Source of the DNA: Streptomyces hoynatensis
Lineage (GTDB): Bacteria > Actinomycetota > Actinomycetes > Streptomycetales > Streptomycetaceae
NCBI RefSeq assembly: GCF_003626535.1
Contig: NZ_RBAL01000004.1
Location: 1-64,000 of the forward strand
Reading direction: 5' to 3'
DNA: 64,000 nt
Below are positions 38,007-46,209 of this stretch, piece after piece. Both the position numbers and the translations under genes were made by a program. The notes under the pieces were generated by a model. The model had not been told where the DNA came from and did no database searches. It saw only the letters and a program-made list of their open reading frames with translations. Numbering within the stretch: position 1 is the stretch's first letter; every line of letters begins with the position of its first letter.

Positions 38007-38825
38007 TCAGGTGCCGGCCAGCGGCATCGCGGCGGCCACCAGCAGGCCGTTGACGGCCGCCTTCTCCAGCGCCTCGCGCAGCAGGTCCTCCCGCGGCTGC
38101 TGCCCGATCACGCCGGCCGGGGCGGCGTAGACGAAGACGGTGTGGTGCTGGTTGGCGCTCGCCCGCCACCCGTCGGTGACGGCCAGCGGCTGGTGCGCCT
38201 GCCACCAGGCGGAGGGCCGCCCGCCCGCGGGGTCGCCCTGCAGGACGGCGTGCAGCTGCCCCATGGCCAGCAGCACCGACCAGCCGGGCAGGGGGGAGGG
38301 GGCGAGGGACACGTCGGCCACCCGCTGGAAGCCGGCCTCGACCAGCAGCGGCAGGAACTCGTCGCCGGGGCCGGTGCTGCCGGGCCGCGCGATCGGGCCC
38401 GTGGGCTCCACGACGATGGCCGGGTACAGCTCCTCGCCGATGAGGATCTGGCCGCAGGTGACGCCCAGCACGGCCGCCTCCCGGCCGGGCTCGGCCGAGG
38501 TGGGCTGCGGCGGCGCGGACGGCTGCCGGGCGAACTCGCTCTCGCCGCTCAGGGACCGCACGGCTCCCTTCAGCTGCTCCTCGGACACCGAGACCACCTG
38601 CGAGGGGATGCAGGTGGCGTGCGCGAAGGCCAGCACGGCCGTCTCCTCGCCGACGAACAGCACGGTGCTGGTGCGCTCCTGCTCGGTGTGCCCCGGGGTG
38701 CGGCAGGAGGTGCAGTCGTAGCTGCCGGGGGCGTTCTCGCCGGCCAGCAGCCGGTCTGCCTCTTCGTCGCCGATCTCGGCGCGTACGGCGTCGCTGACTT
38801 CGAGCAGCGGAGACAAGGGGGACAC
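38007..38825 (-). CDS. Conserved hypothetical protein with CxxC motif
   Basis: 272 residues. Starts MSPLSPLLEVSDAVRAEIG; has CTSC at Cys38/Cys41 and a further Cys in HATCIPSQ, which could bind zinc. Later segments (AVLGVTCGQILIGEELYPAIVVEPTGPI; GWSVLLAMGQLHAVL) look like a folded domain. GTG 38825 has TAGGAG 7 nt upstream; the longer frame from 38939 lacks this. No function is recognised. Confidence 0.75.
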   Translation of the reverse strand: MSPLSPLLEVSDAVRAEIGDEEADRLLAGENAPGSYDCTSCRTPGHTEQERTSTVLFVGEETAVLAFAHATCIPSQVVSVSEEQLKGAVRSLSGESEFARQPSAPPQPTSAEPGREAAVLGVTCGQILIGEELYPAIVVEPTGPIARPGSTGPGDEFLPLLVEAGFQRVADVSLAPSPLPGWSVLLAMGQLHAVLQGDPAGGRPSAWWQAHQPLAVTDGWRASANQHHTVFVYAAPAGVIGQQPREDLLREALEKAAVNGLLVAAAMPLAGT

Positions 38826-39198
38826 AGTGGCTCCTACGTTCGGGCTGTGACGTCTCGGGGGGTGGCGCCCGCCCTCGGCGGCGGGTGCTCCGTGCTCAAC
38901 GGCGCGGGCGGCGCCCGGGTCACGCCCGGGCCCGGGCAATCGGCGGGGCCCGCCCCGGGCGCCGCCGGAGTTGAGCTGCCATTGACCGGGCGTTCACCAA
39001 GGTTCACCTGGTGTGTGAATTTTTTGTGCCGTGCCTTTCGGCGGGAAGTCCCCGGAAAAGCCCCGCGGGGTTTATCCGGGAGACCGGAAACGGGGAGTGC
39101 TTTGGCGCGGCAATTACACAACGTGCACGTCGGGCCGAGGGGAAAACGCCGCGGACCTTCGTGACACAAGCGTGACAGTTCGATGATCGGGCCGGGAC
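38826..39198. other. Intergenic region with low-GC stretch
   Basis: The region between the divergent hypothetical gene and the I78 gene. Positions 38990-39180 are distinctly AT-richer than the surroundings and include ttcaccaaggttcacctgg and the imperfect inverted repeat ttcac/gtgaa ending at 39019. Likely regulatory, but I cannot name a site. Short frames on either strand look spurious. Confidence 0.4.
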
Positions 39199-39227
39199 TT
39201 CCGGGGTGTCCACGGGGACCGTACGGT
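39199..39227 (+). promoter_or_regulatory. Putative promoter of a leaderless small gene
   Basis: TTCCGG (39199-39204), a 17-nt spacer, TACGGT (39222-39227), then 6 nt to ATG 39234. The -35 is poor but the spacing is exact. Confidence 0.5.
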
Positions 39228-39233
39228 GGCCCC

Positions 39234-39449
39234 ATGGGACCGCTACCTCGCCAGCCGCAGCCCCCGGCCGACTCCCCGGAGGACTACGTCGGCATGGCCG
39301 CAGAAGCCGCAGAGCAGCGCGCGCGGGAGCGCGGCTGGCCCCGGGTGCGCCGGCTGCCTCCCGACGCCGTCATCACGATGGAGTACATGGCCGGGAGGCT
39401 GAACCTCGCGGTCGAGGACGGCCGCGTCGTGCGCTGCTGGCGGGGCTGA
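39234..39449 (+). CDS. I78-like peptidase inhibitor family protein
   Basis: 71 residues, no signal peptide. The C-terminal half (RVRRLPPDAVITMEYMAGRLNLAVEDGRVVRCWRG) has the pattern of I78 inhibitors: P-x4-T-x-(D/E)Y-x3-RLN-x6-GRVVR-x-x-G. Whether it inhibits anything is unproven; a cytosolic inhibitor could protect against premature protease activity. ATG 39234 is chosen from the leaderless -10; the upstream ATG 39183 lies before the promoter. Confidence 0.7.
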   Translation: MGPLPRQPQPPADSPEDYVGMAAEAAEQRARERGWPRVRRLPPDAVITMEYMAGRLNLAVEDGRVVRCWRG

Positions 39450-39498
39450 ACCCGCGGCACCGCGCCCGGCGGCCCCGCGGGCCCCGGAACGACGCGGC

Positions 39499-40476
39499 CT
39501 AGTGGCTGCCGACCGGGCGCGGCGGGTGCTCGGGGCGGCTCGGCTGGTGCGCCCGGCCCGGCGTCCGCAGCCTGACCCTGGCCTGCACCGGCTCCGTGGG
39601 CCGTGCCGGGCTGAGCGGGGGCTCGCCGAGCGGGGCGGGCGGCTCCTCCTCCTGCCGGGCCGCGGCGGTCACCGGCTGCGGCGTCACCTCGAGCGGCGGG
39701 AGCGGCCCGAGCCCGGACCCGGGGCGCGGACCGCCGCCGCGCAGCCCGGTCCGCAGCCGGTCGCGCCAGCGCAGCAGCATCCGCTCGACCCGGTCGATCG
39801 CCGGCTCGCACCAGGGCAGGGCCAGCAGCACCAGAAGGCCGGCCGTCCAGCCGAGGAGCACGTCGCTGACCCAGTGGGTGCCCAGGTAGACGGTGGTGGC
39901 GCCGACGCCGAGGGCGCACAGCGCCGCGATGACGGAAAGGCTGCGCCGCGCGCGCTCCGTGGTGGCCAGATAGGCCAGGATCCCCCAGGTCACGACCGCG
40001 TTGGCGGTATGGCCCGAGGGAAATATATCCCCGTTGAGGAACATCTCGTTCGAGCCCATCACGGTCGCGTAGTGCGGCCCCTCGCGGCCCATGCCGAGCT
40101 TCGCGGCGCCGACCGTGACGTTCAGCAGCAGCAGGGCGGCGGACATCACCAGGAGCGGGCGCAGCGTGCGCTGCCGCCAGGAGCGCCAGCCCAGCCAGGC
40201 GGCGACCAGCACCGCCGTGGGGCCGCGCTGGCCCAGCACGACGAAATAGTCGAGGAAGGCGTGCATGGCCGGCCACTGCTTGTACGGCCGGAACAGCATC
40301 ACCTGCCAGTCGAGCCGCACCAGCCAGGACGTGCTCAGCACCGCCACCACCACGGCCGCGTAGAAGCCGAGGGTGACCCACAGCAGCACGACGCGCGTGC
40401 GGCTCATCACGGGAGCCGGCACGGCGGGCGGCCTGGGCTCCTGTTCGAGCCGGGCCAGGAGTCGGTCGGTACGCAC
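39499..40476 (-). CDS. PAP2-superfamily membrane phosphatase
   Basis: 325 residues with 6 predicted membrane helices and a P/E-rich cytoplasmic tail of ~80 residues. PAP2 motifs: KLGMGREGP, then PSGHTANAV and GTHWVSDVLLGW. It dephosphorylates lipid phosphates such as phosphatidate or undecaprenyl pyrophosphate; the substrate is unknown. GTG 40476 is supported by TAATCT 7 nt upstream (leaderless); a later ATG at 40407 would remove 23 residues. Confidence 0.88.
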   Translation of the reverse strand: MRTDRLLARLEQEPRPPAVPAPVMSRTRVVLLWVTLGFYAAVVVAVLSTSWLVRLDWQVMLFRPYKQWPAMHAFLDYFVVLGQRGPTAVLVAAWLGWRSWRQRTLRPLLVMSAALLLLNVTVGAAKLGMGREGPHYATVMGSNEMFLNGDIFPSGHTANAVVTWGILAYLATTERARRSLSVIAALCALGVGATTVYLGTHWVSDVLLGWTAGLLVLLALPWCEPAIDRVERMLLRWRDRLRTGLRGGGPRPGSGLGPLPPLEVTPQPVTAAARQEEEPPAPLGEPPLSPARPTEPVQARVRLRTPGRAHQPSRPEHPPRPVGSH

Positions 40477-40483
40477 TTTTTCA

Positions 40484-40489
40484 AGATTA
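40484..40489 (-). promoter_or_regulatory. -10-like TAATCT of the PAP2 gene
   Basis: On the minus strand TAATCT is followed by tgaaaaa and then GTG 40476, a leaderless arrangement in an AT-rich patch. Confidence 0.5.
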
Positions 40490-40563
40490 CCGGGCCTGTT
40501 GCGGGCTTCCGTCCGGGGGCCGCCTTCGTAATGGCGATGTGATGTCCCGCGCGAAATTTCACC

Positions 40564-40600
40564 CGTCTGGCTTCCCCCGGCTTTACGAAATAGCCAGACC
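40564..40600. repeat. Inverted repeat in the PAP2-MFS intergenic region
   Basis: gtctggct (40565-40572) pairs with agccagac (40592-40599). It is in a relatively AT-rich zone and could be an operator or hairpin upstream of the MFS gene region. Confidence 0.4.
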
Positions 40601-40700
40601 GGGAATTGTCGCTCCGTCATTTGCCGGGCGGCTCGCACGCGCATTCCCCGCGCTGCCCCGTCAGGTGAACACCCGAGGCGAGGCAGGCGAACGGCTGCCG

Positions 40701-40706
40701 TACTCT
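40701..40706 (+). promoter_or_regulatory. -10-like TACTCT before a short ORF
   Basis: TACTCT is 8 nt before ATG 40715, the same arrangement seen at other leaderless genes of this window. Confidence 0.4.
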
Positions 40707-40714
40707 GGTGCACC

Positions 40715-40786
40715 ATGTGCCGTCTCCACCGTGCCCGGCGTGCGCGCACCGGCGGGTCTTCCCCCACGGTGGTGAACGGGACGTGA
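40715..40786 (+). CDS. Possible leaderless 23-residue leader peptide
   Basis: The frame MCRLHRARRARTGGSS continues to PTVVNGT and a TGA at 40784-40786, 23 nt before the MFS start and 12 nt before its AAGGAG site. It starts with Met-Cys, is strongly basic, and sits behind a -10-like box. Streptomyces genomes contain many annotated short leaderless leader peptides of broadly similar appearance. It could regulate the MFS gene by ribosome stalling or attenuation. It could also be chance. Confidence 0.4.
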   Translation: MCRLHRARRARTGGSSPTVVNGT

Positions 40787-40809
40787 GCGCACGACAGTAA
40801 GGAGCGCCG

Positions 40810-42480
40810 ATGTCCGGGACGCCCCGGCCCGGAGTCCCCGCCCGTGGCCCCGCCCCGCGAACCGCCCCTCGGCCCGTGCCCGGCCCCCTCCCCGGCCCGC
40901 CGGGCGCGCCAGGACGCTGGATCGTGCTCGCCGTGCTGTGCGTCAGCCTGCTCGTGGTGGCCGTCGACGCCACCGTGCTGCACGTGGCCGTGCCCACCGT
41001 CACCGAGGACCTGCGGCCCAGCGGCGTGGAGCTGCTGTGGATCGTCGACGCCTACCCGCTGGTGTGCGCCGCGCTGCTCATCCTCTTCGGCACCCTCGGG
41101 GACCGGGTCGGGCGGCGGCGGGTGCTGCTGCTCGGCTACGGCTGCTTCGGGGTGGCCTCCGCGCTGGCCGCCTACGCGCCGGGCCCGGGCATGCTGATCG
41201 GCGCCAGGGCGCTGCTCGGGGTCGGCGGGGCCATGATCATGCCGGCCACGCTGTCCATACTGCGCCAGGTGTTCCCCGACCGGCGCGAGCGGGCCGTGGC
41301 CATCGGCATGTGGAGCGCGGTCGCCGCCTTCGGGGCCGCGGTGGGGCCGCTGGTGGGCGGCCTGCTGCTGGAGCACTTCTGGTGGGGCTCGGTCTTCCTG
41401 GTCAACATCCCCCTGATGGCAGGCTGCCTGCCCGTCGGCCGCCTGCTGCTGCCCGAGTCGACCGGCGACCGCCGCGGGCCCTGGGACCTGGCGGGGGCCC
41501 TGCTGGCGGCCGGGGGCCTGTTCTGCGCCGTCCTGGCGGTGAAGCGGGTGGGCGCCGGCGAGCCGCTCACCCCGGCCACCGCCCTGGCCGCGGCGGCCGG
41601 CCTCGGGCTGCTGGCGCTCTTCGTCCGCCGCCAGCGCCGCCGCCCCGAGCCGCTGATCGACCTGGCGGCCTTCGCGAGGCCCGCGTTCGGCACCTCCCTG
41701 GGCTGCATCGTGCTGACCGTGCTCGCGCTCGTCGGCCTCGCCCTGGTGGCCGCCCAGTACCTTCAGCTGGTGCTCGGCCTCACCCCCCTGGAGACCGGGC
41801 TGCGGCTGCTGCCGCTCAGCCTGGCCGCGATCGCCGCGGGGCTGGCCGGGGAACGGCTGCTCGGGCGGCTCGGCCCGCGCCGCATGGCGGCCTGGGGCTT
41901 CCTCCTCACCGCCTGCGCCGTGCTCGCGCTCACCCTGCTCGGCGAGCGGGACGAGCCGGTCGTCATGGCCGCGGGCTTCGTGCTGCTCGGCTTCGGCCTG
42001 GAGACCACGCTGTTCGCGGCCTACGAGTCCATGCTCAGCGACGCGCCCGCCGCCAGGGCCGGGGCCGCGGCCGCCCTGGGCGAGACCGCCTACCAGCTCG
42101 GGGCCGGCATAGGCATCGCCCTGCTCGGCAGCCTCATGAACGCCATGTACGCGCCCGCGGTGCGCGGGGTACAGGGCGTGCCCGCGGCCGACCGGCGGGC
42201 GGCCGGGCACTCGCTCGGCGAGGCGTACGCCGTCGCCGGGCGGCTCGGCGGCGGCACCGGCGAGACGCTGCGGGAGGCCGCGCGCGGGGCCTTCGTGCAC
42301 GGGATGCACCTGACGCTTGCGGCCAGCGCGGGGCTGCTGCTCCTCGGCGCCCTCGCGGCCCGCCGCCTCCCGCGCAGCCTGTGCCGGCCCGCCGCCTGCG
42401 CCGAGCCCGAGCCCGGCTCCCGCGCGGCGGGGACGCCGGGGGAGACAGCGTTCTTGCCCAGCCGGATTACCCACCCGTAG
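40810..42480 (+). CDS. MFS drug transporter, DHA2 family (14 TM)
   Basis: 556 residues. A P/G-rich N-terminus is followed by 14 predicted helices. Motifs include WIVDAYPLVCAALLILFGTLGDRVGRRRVLL (motif A) and GVGGAMIMPATLSILRQVF. Family members are proton-driven exporters of drugs or cationic compounds. AAGGAG at 40799-40804 precedes ATG 40810. No TetR or MarR regulator is adjacent; the short upstream ORF is the only regulatory candidate. Its stop TAG is part of the next gene's -10. Confidence 0.93.
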   Translation: MSGTPRPGVPARGPAPRTAPRPVPGPLPGPPGAPGRWIVLAVLCVSLLVVAVDATVLHVAVPTVTEDLRPSGVELLWIVDAYPLVCAALLILFGTLGDRVGRRRVLLLGYGCFGVASALAAYAPGPGMLIGARALLGVGGAMIMPATLSILRQVFPDRRERAVAIGMWSAVAAFGAAVGPLVGGLLLEHFWWGSVFLVNIPLMAGCLPVGRLLLPESTGDRRGPWDLAGALLAAGGLFCAVLAVKRVGAGEPLTPATALAAAAGLGLLALFVRRQRRRPEPLIDLAAFARPAFGTSLGCIVLTVLALVGLALVAAQYLQLVLGLTPLETGLRLLPLSLAAIAAGLAGERLLGRLGPRRMAAWGFLLTACAVLALTLLGERDEPVVMAAGFVLLGFGLETTLFAAYESMLSDAPAARAGAAAALGETAYQLGAGIGIALLGSLMNAMYAPAVRGVQGVPAADRRAAGHSLGEAYAVAGRLGGGTGETLREAARGAFVHGMHLTLAASAGLLLLGALAARRLPRSLCRPAACAEPEPGSRAAGTPGETAFLPSRITHP

Positions 42481-42483
42481 CCT
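42478..42483 (+). promoter_or_regulatory. -10-like TAGCCT of a leaderless gene
   Basis: The stop codon TAG of the MFS gene forms the start of TAGCCT, which ends 6 nt before GTG 42490. There is no ribosome site in between. Confidence 0.5.
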
Positions 42484-42489
42484 CGCCCG

Positions 42490-43773
42490 GTGACCGAAGA
42501 ACCCGCCTCGCCGCAGACTTCCTCCACGCCCCCTGGGCCTTCTGGGCCTTCTGTGCCCTCTGCATCCTCCGCCCCCTCCGGGGACCTCGCCGGCCGCTCC
42601 CGGGGCTTCGACCCCGGCGATCCGCTGGGCCTCGACGAATTGCTCGACGCGGAGGAGCTGGCCGTCCGCGACACCGTGCGGCGATGGGCCGCCGAGCGGG
42701 TGCTGCCGCGGATCGCCGACTGGTACGAGCGCGGGGAGCTGCCCGAGATCCGGGAGCTGACCAGGGAGCTGGGCGCGCTCGGCGCGCTCGGCATGAGCCT
42801 GCACGGCTACGGCTGCGCCGGGGCCTCCGCGGTGAGCTACGGCCTGACCTGCCTGGAACTCGAGGCGGCCGACTCGGGCATCCGCTCGCTGGTGTCGGTG
42901 CAGGGCTCCCTGGCGATGTACGCCATCCACCGCTTCGGCTCCGAGGAGCAGCGGCGCGAGTGGCTGCCGCGGATGGCGGCGGGCGAGGTCATCGGCTGCT
43001 TCGGGCTGACGGAGCCCGACCACGGCTCCGACCCCGCCGGGATGCGCACGCGCGCCGAACGCCGCGGCGGGGACTGGGTGCTGACCGGCCGCAAGACGTG
43101 GATCACCAATGGCTCGGTGGCCGGGGTCGCCGTCGTGTGGGCCCGTACCGAGGAGGGCGTGCGTGGCTTCCTGGTGCCCGCGGGCACCCCCGGCTTCGCG
43201 GCCGCCGAGATTCGGCACAAGGGCTCGCTGCGGGCCTCCGTCACCAGCGAGCTGACGCTCGACGGGGTGCGGCTCCCGGCGGCCGCCGCGCTGCCCGAGG
43301 GCCGCGGCCTGCGGGCGCCGCTCGGCTGCCTGAGCCACGCGCGCCACGGGATCGTGTGGGGGGCGATGGGGGCGGCCAGGACCTGCTTCGAGACGGCCCT
43401 CGGCTACGCGCGCACCCGCGAGCAGTTCGGCCGCCCGATCGGCGGCTTCCAGCTGACGCAGGCCAAGCTCGCCGACATGGCCGTGGAGTTGCACAAGGGC
43501 CTGCTGCTCGCCTGGCACCTGGGGCGGCGGCTCGACGCCGGGCGGCTGCGCCCGGAACAGGTCAGCTTCGGGAAGCTGAACAACGTCCGCGAGGCGCTGG
43601 GGATCTGCCGCGCCGCCAGGACGATCCTCGGCGCGAACGGGATCTCCCTGGAGTACCCGGTGATGCGGCACATGGCGAATCTGGAGTCCGTGCTCACCTA
43701 CGAGGGCACGAGCGAGATGCACCAGCTGGTGCTGGGCAAGGCGCTCACCGGGCTCGACGCGTTCCGCGGGTAG
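42490..43773 (+). CDS. Acyl-CoA dehydrogenase, glutaryl-CoA-dehydrogenase-like
   Basis: 427 residues. The pattern YGCAGASAVSYGL, GSEEQRREWLPRMAAGEVIGCFGLTEPDHGSDP, and YEGTSEMHQLVLGKALTG at the C-terminus (Glu of YEGT as catalytic base, FAD/substrate contacts in LTEP) resembles glutaryl-CoA dehydrogenases more than short-chain ACADs. It would then convert glutaryl-CoA to crotonyl-CoA in lysine or tryptophan degradation. The substrate remains an inference. A ~45-residue S/P/G-rich N-terminus precedes the fold. Confidence 0.88.
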   Translation: MTEEPASPQTSSTPPGPSGPSVPSASSAPSGDLAGRSRGFDPGDPLGLDELLDAEELAVRDTVRRWAAERVLPRIADWYERGELPEIRELTRELGALGALGMSLHGYGCAGASAVSYGLTCLELEAADSGIRSLVSVQGSLAMYAIHRFGSEEQRREWLPRMAAGEVIGCFGLTEPDHGSDPAGMRTRAERRGGDWVLTGRKTWITNGSVAGVAVVWARTEEGVRGFLVPAGTPGFAAAEIRHKGSLRASVTSELTLDGVRLPAAAALPEGRGLRAPLGCLSHARHGIVWGAMGAARTCFETALGYARTREQFGRPIGGFQLTQAKLADMAVELHKGLLLAWHLGRRLDAGRLRPEQVSFGKLNNVREALGICRAARTILGANGISLEYPVMRHMANLESVLTYEGTSEMHQLVLGKALTGLDAFRG

Positions 43774-43774
43774 C

Positions 43775-43809
43775 GCGGGCCGCGCCGGGCGCCGCCGGGC
43801 GCGGCCCGC
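43775..43809. terminator. 12-bp hairpin between convergent genes
   Basis: gcgggccgcgcc (43775-43786) pairs with 43798-43809 around an 11-nt loop, right after the dehydrogenase stop at 43773 and just before the SepF-like gene end. Confidence 0.7.
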
Positions 43810-43832
43810 CGTCGGGCCGCCCCGGCGGGGCC

Positions 43833-44276
43833 TCAGCTCTGGTTGAAGAAGCCGTCGTCCTCGGCGGTGCTGCCGTCGCCGCTCACCACCTGGTAGTCGG
43901 CGGGCGTCAGCAGGAAGACGCGGTTGGCCACGCGGTCGATGGAGCCGCGCAGGCCGAAGATGAGGCCGGCCGCGAAGTCCACCACCCGCTTGGCGTCGGC
44001 GGACTCCAGGGTGGTGAGGTTGACCACGACGGGCACGCCGTCGCGGAACAGCTCGCCGACGCGGCGGGCGTCCCGGAAGTTGCGCGGAGTGACGGTGGCG
44101 ATCCGGCCGCCGCTCTCGTGGGCGGACTCCGCCGCCACCCGCACCCGCGGGTCGGTCGTCCACGGCCCGGCGCCGCCGCCCGGCTCGGGGTCCTCGGCGT
44201 ACTCGTCTTCGTAGTACGGCATGTCGCGGTCTTCGACGAGACCCAGCCAGGCGCTTGCCTTCCGTACCGATCCCAT
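43833..44276 (-). CDS. sflA: SepF-like cell-division protein (SflA type)
   Basis: 147 residues. N-terminal amphipathic-type start [14 protein letters not shown], an acidic linker, then the SepF fold ([68 protein letters not shown]). SepF proteins bind FtsZ and membranes. The true division-cluster SepF lies beside ftsZ; this position matches, as I recall, SCO1749 (SflA), a paralogue that affects hyphal shape and growth. A GAGAGGAGG site precedes ATG 44276. Confidence 0.9.
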   Translation of the reverse strand: MGSVRKASAWLGLVEDRDMPYYEDEYAEDPEPGGGAGPWTTDPRVRVAAESAHESGGRIATVTPRNFRDARRVGELFRDGVPVVVNLTTLESADAKRVVDFAAGLIFGLRGSIDRVANRVFLLTPADYQVVSGDGSTAEDDGFFNQS

Positions 44277-44727
44277 GGACTCCTCCTCTCACTCACGCGG
44301 CCCTGTACCCGTCCGCTCCCCTTATCGTCGTCCATCATGCGGAGGATGCGCCAAGGGGATAGTCCTACGAACCGGGTTTCGTGACGGTTCTGGTGCAATA
44401 CATGTGCTGTGCCATCAGCGAAGTCGCGGTATCGGGAAGTTGACGCAGCGTGAGGCCGACGCCCCCCGAGCGAGTGACGTGCGGGCCCGCGTGCCCTCCC
44501 CGGGCGGCCCTGCCGGCCTTGCTGACCGTGCCGGACCTGCTGACCGTGCCGGCTGTGCTGACCGTGCTAACTGTGCTGGCTAAAAGAGGTTCTTTCCAAC
44601 AGAGCCGGCGGTGAGAAGACTCGGAGACAGCGCTTGTCAGGAGCATGCCCTATCCGGCGGCTCCCGGCCTCGCCTCCCGGGTCCGGCCACCCAACGGACC
44701 CCAAACCCCACTGGAGGTAGAAACAAC
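44277..44727. other. Intergenic region upstream of protease 1
   Basis: 451 bp between the SepF-like gene and the first protease. It contains three 18-bp tandem repeats at 44521-44574 and an AT-richer segment at 44570-44650. The short frames through it are repetitive and lack ribosome sites. The promoters are presumably here but none is clear. Confidence 0.4.
44521..44574 (+). repeat. 18-bp tandem repeat, three copies
   Basis: Units at 44521-44538, 44539-44556 and 44557-44574, of the form gctgaccgtgccggacct. The first 12-14 bases are the most conserved; the third copy is diverged. They lie about 150 bp upstream of the first protease gene and could be operator repeats. Confidence 0.8.
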
Positions 44728-45648
44728 GTGAGTATGAAGCGCACCAACCCCCACAGACGCGTCTCGCGGCGCGTGCGGCTGCTCGCGGCCGCCTCGGGTC
44801 TCCTGGCCGCCGCCTCCTTCGCGCTGCCGAACGCCGCGGCGCAGGCGGAGCCGGTGACCACCTACAGCACGGCCCAGCTCCAGGCCGCGAGCAGCGCCGT
44901 GCTCGACGCCGACGTGGCGGGCACCGCCTGGACCGTCGACAAGGCGACCGGGGAGGTCCTGGTCACCGCCGACGAGACCGTGTCGGACGCCGAGATCGCG
45001 CGGATCGAGCACGCCGCGGGCTCGCTGGCCGGCGCGATCACGGTGGAGCGCACCGAGGGCACCCTGCAGCGCTACCTCGCCGGTGGCGACCCGATCTACG
45101 CCGACCTCGGCTGGCGCTGCTCGGTCGGCTTCAACGTGACCATCGGCGGGGACTACTACTTCCTCACCGCGGGGCACTGCACCGAGGGATACCCCGACTG
45201 GTACACCAACTCCTCGCTGACCACCTACATCGGCCCGACCGTGGGCACCAGCTTCCCCGGCAACGACTACGGCATCGTGGAGTACGCCAACTCCTCCATC
45301 GCCCACCCCGGGACGGTGAACCTCTACAGCGGCTCGCGTGACATCACCGGCGCCATCAACGCCACCGTCGGCCTGTCCGTGCAGCGCAGCGGCAGCACCA
45401 CGGGCCTGCACGGCGGCTCCGTCACCGGCCTCAACTACACCGTGAACTACGGCGGTGGCGACATCGTCTCCGGGCTCATCAGGACCAACGTGTGCGCCGA
45501 GCCCGGCGACAGCGGCGGCCCGCTCTTCTCCGGCAGCAGCGCCGTCGGCCTCACCTCGGGTGGCAGCGGCGACTGCTCCTCGGGTGGCACGACCTACTTC
45601 CAGCCCGTCGTCGAGGCGCTGAACGCCTACGGCGCGTCGATCCTCTGA
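44728..45648 (+). CDS. Streptogrisin-like secreted serine protease (S1E/alpha-lytic type), copy 1
   Basis: 306 residues. Signal peptide with a basic n-region ([14 protein letters not shown]), hydrophobic core and an AQA cleavage site near residue 40. A short ~75-residue propeptide leads to a mature start near [22 protein letters not shown], comparable to SGPB. Catalytic triad: His in TAGHC, Asp in GNDYGIVEY, Ser in GDSGGPLFS. Six Cys fit the usual disulfides. GTG 44728 has GGAGG 10 nt upstream. It is followed by a strong terminator, so monocistronic. A homologous copy follows. Confidence 0.95.
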   Translation: MSMKRTNPHRRVSRRVRLLAAASGLLAAASFALPNAAAQAEPVTTYSTAQLQAASSAVLDADVAGTAWTVDKATGEVLVTADETVSDAEIARIEHAAGSLAGAITVERTEGTLQRYLAGGDPIYADLGWRCSVGFNVTIGGDYYFLTAGHCTEGYPDWYTNSSLTTYIGPTVGTSFPGNDYGIVEYANSSIAHPGTVNLYSGSRDITGAINATVGLSVQRSGSTTGLHGGSVTGLNYTVNYGGGDIVSGLIRTNVCAEPGDSGGPLFSGSSAVGLTSGGSGDCSSGGTTYFQPVVEALNAYGASIL

Positions 45649-46209
45649 TCCGTCAGGCCGGGGCCCCTGCGGCCCCGGCCGCTGAGGCACCCGGGCTCCG
45701 TCGAGCCGCCGGGTTTCCTCCCGCCCACTGCCCCCGCCCGGTCCGCCGGGCGGGGGCAGTGGTGTTTCCCTGGCGTTCTCGCCTCGCCGGCGCCGCGATG
45801 TGACGCACCTCACTAGAGGGCGACTCGAATGCCGTCCGGCCCTCGGGCTACCCGGGGCCTGCGGCGTCGATTTTCGGACAGGTCTAGTCCTCCTCGCGCG
45901 GCGGTCGAGGCCACGAGCCGCGTGCGTATGCATGCGCAAAGTGCCCCCGTTCTTTCGGCCCGTCGCGGCAAAACCGGGAGTGTTCCGGATGGTTTACGCG
46001 CATTACCCCATCCGGTGCGACCGCGAGGGCGGGGCAGGATCTCGGCCTTGTGTGGCCGAGGAGCGCTGGGAATACTCGCCGGTACCGCTTGGCATGGACG
46101 TGACTGCTTCCCCCGGGGCCCTCCGGAACCCTCGGGAGTCCCCCGGGAAGTGGCCAAGTTCGTGCTCTCTCCGGAGCCAGTGGCTCCAACCCCCACAGGA
46201 GGAAAGAGC
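45649..46209. other. Intergenic region between the two proteases
   Basis: 561 bp. It holds the terminator of copy 1 at 45726-45761 and then the promoter and untranslated leader of copy 2. No convincing ORF. The last ~25 bases before copy 2 (ccaacccccacaggagg) closely resemble the corresponding leader of copy 1 (ccaaaccccactggagg), consistent with duplication. Confidence 0.6.
45726..45761 (+). terminator. 16-bp perfect hairpin, TCCG loop
   Basis: cactgcccccgcccgg (45726-45741) pairs perfectly with 45746-45761 around tccg, followed by gtgttt. It lies 78 bp after the first protease gene. Confidence 0.88.

Noticed and set aside
38993..39019. Palindrome-like ttcac...gtgaa block
   Set aside because: Symmetry is poor when the two halves are aligned; kept only as a note on the region.
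38834..39235. 133-codon minus-strand ORF
   Set aside because: It crosses the promoter region of two divergent genes, has no ribosome site and shows no family pattern.
39499..44292. A 1597-codon open frame on the minus strand
   Set aside because: Only its last 325 codons (the PAP2 protein) look like a protein. The rest runs antisense to the MFS and acyl-CoA dehydrogenase genes and has the His/Gln/Gly-biased composition typical of a shadow frame in high-GC DNA.
44221..44583. ORF ending in ADRAGPADRAGCADR
   Set aside because: Repeat-driven frame overlapping the SepF-like gene start; no ribosome site.
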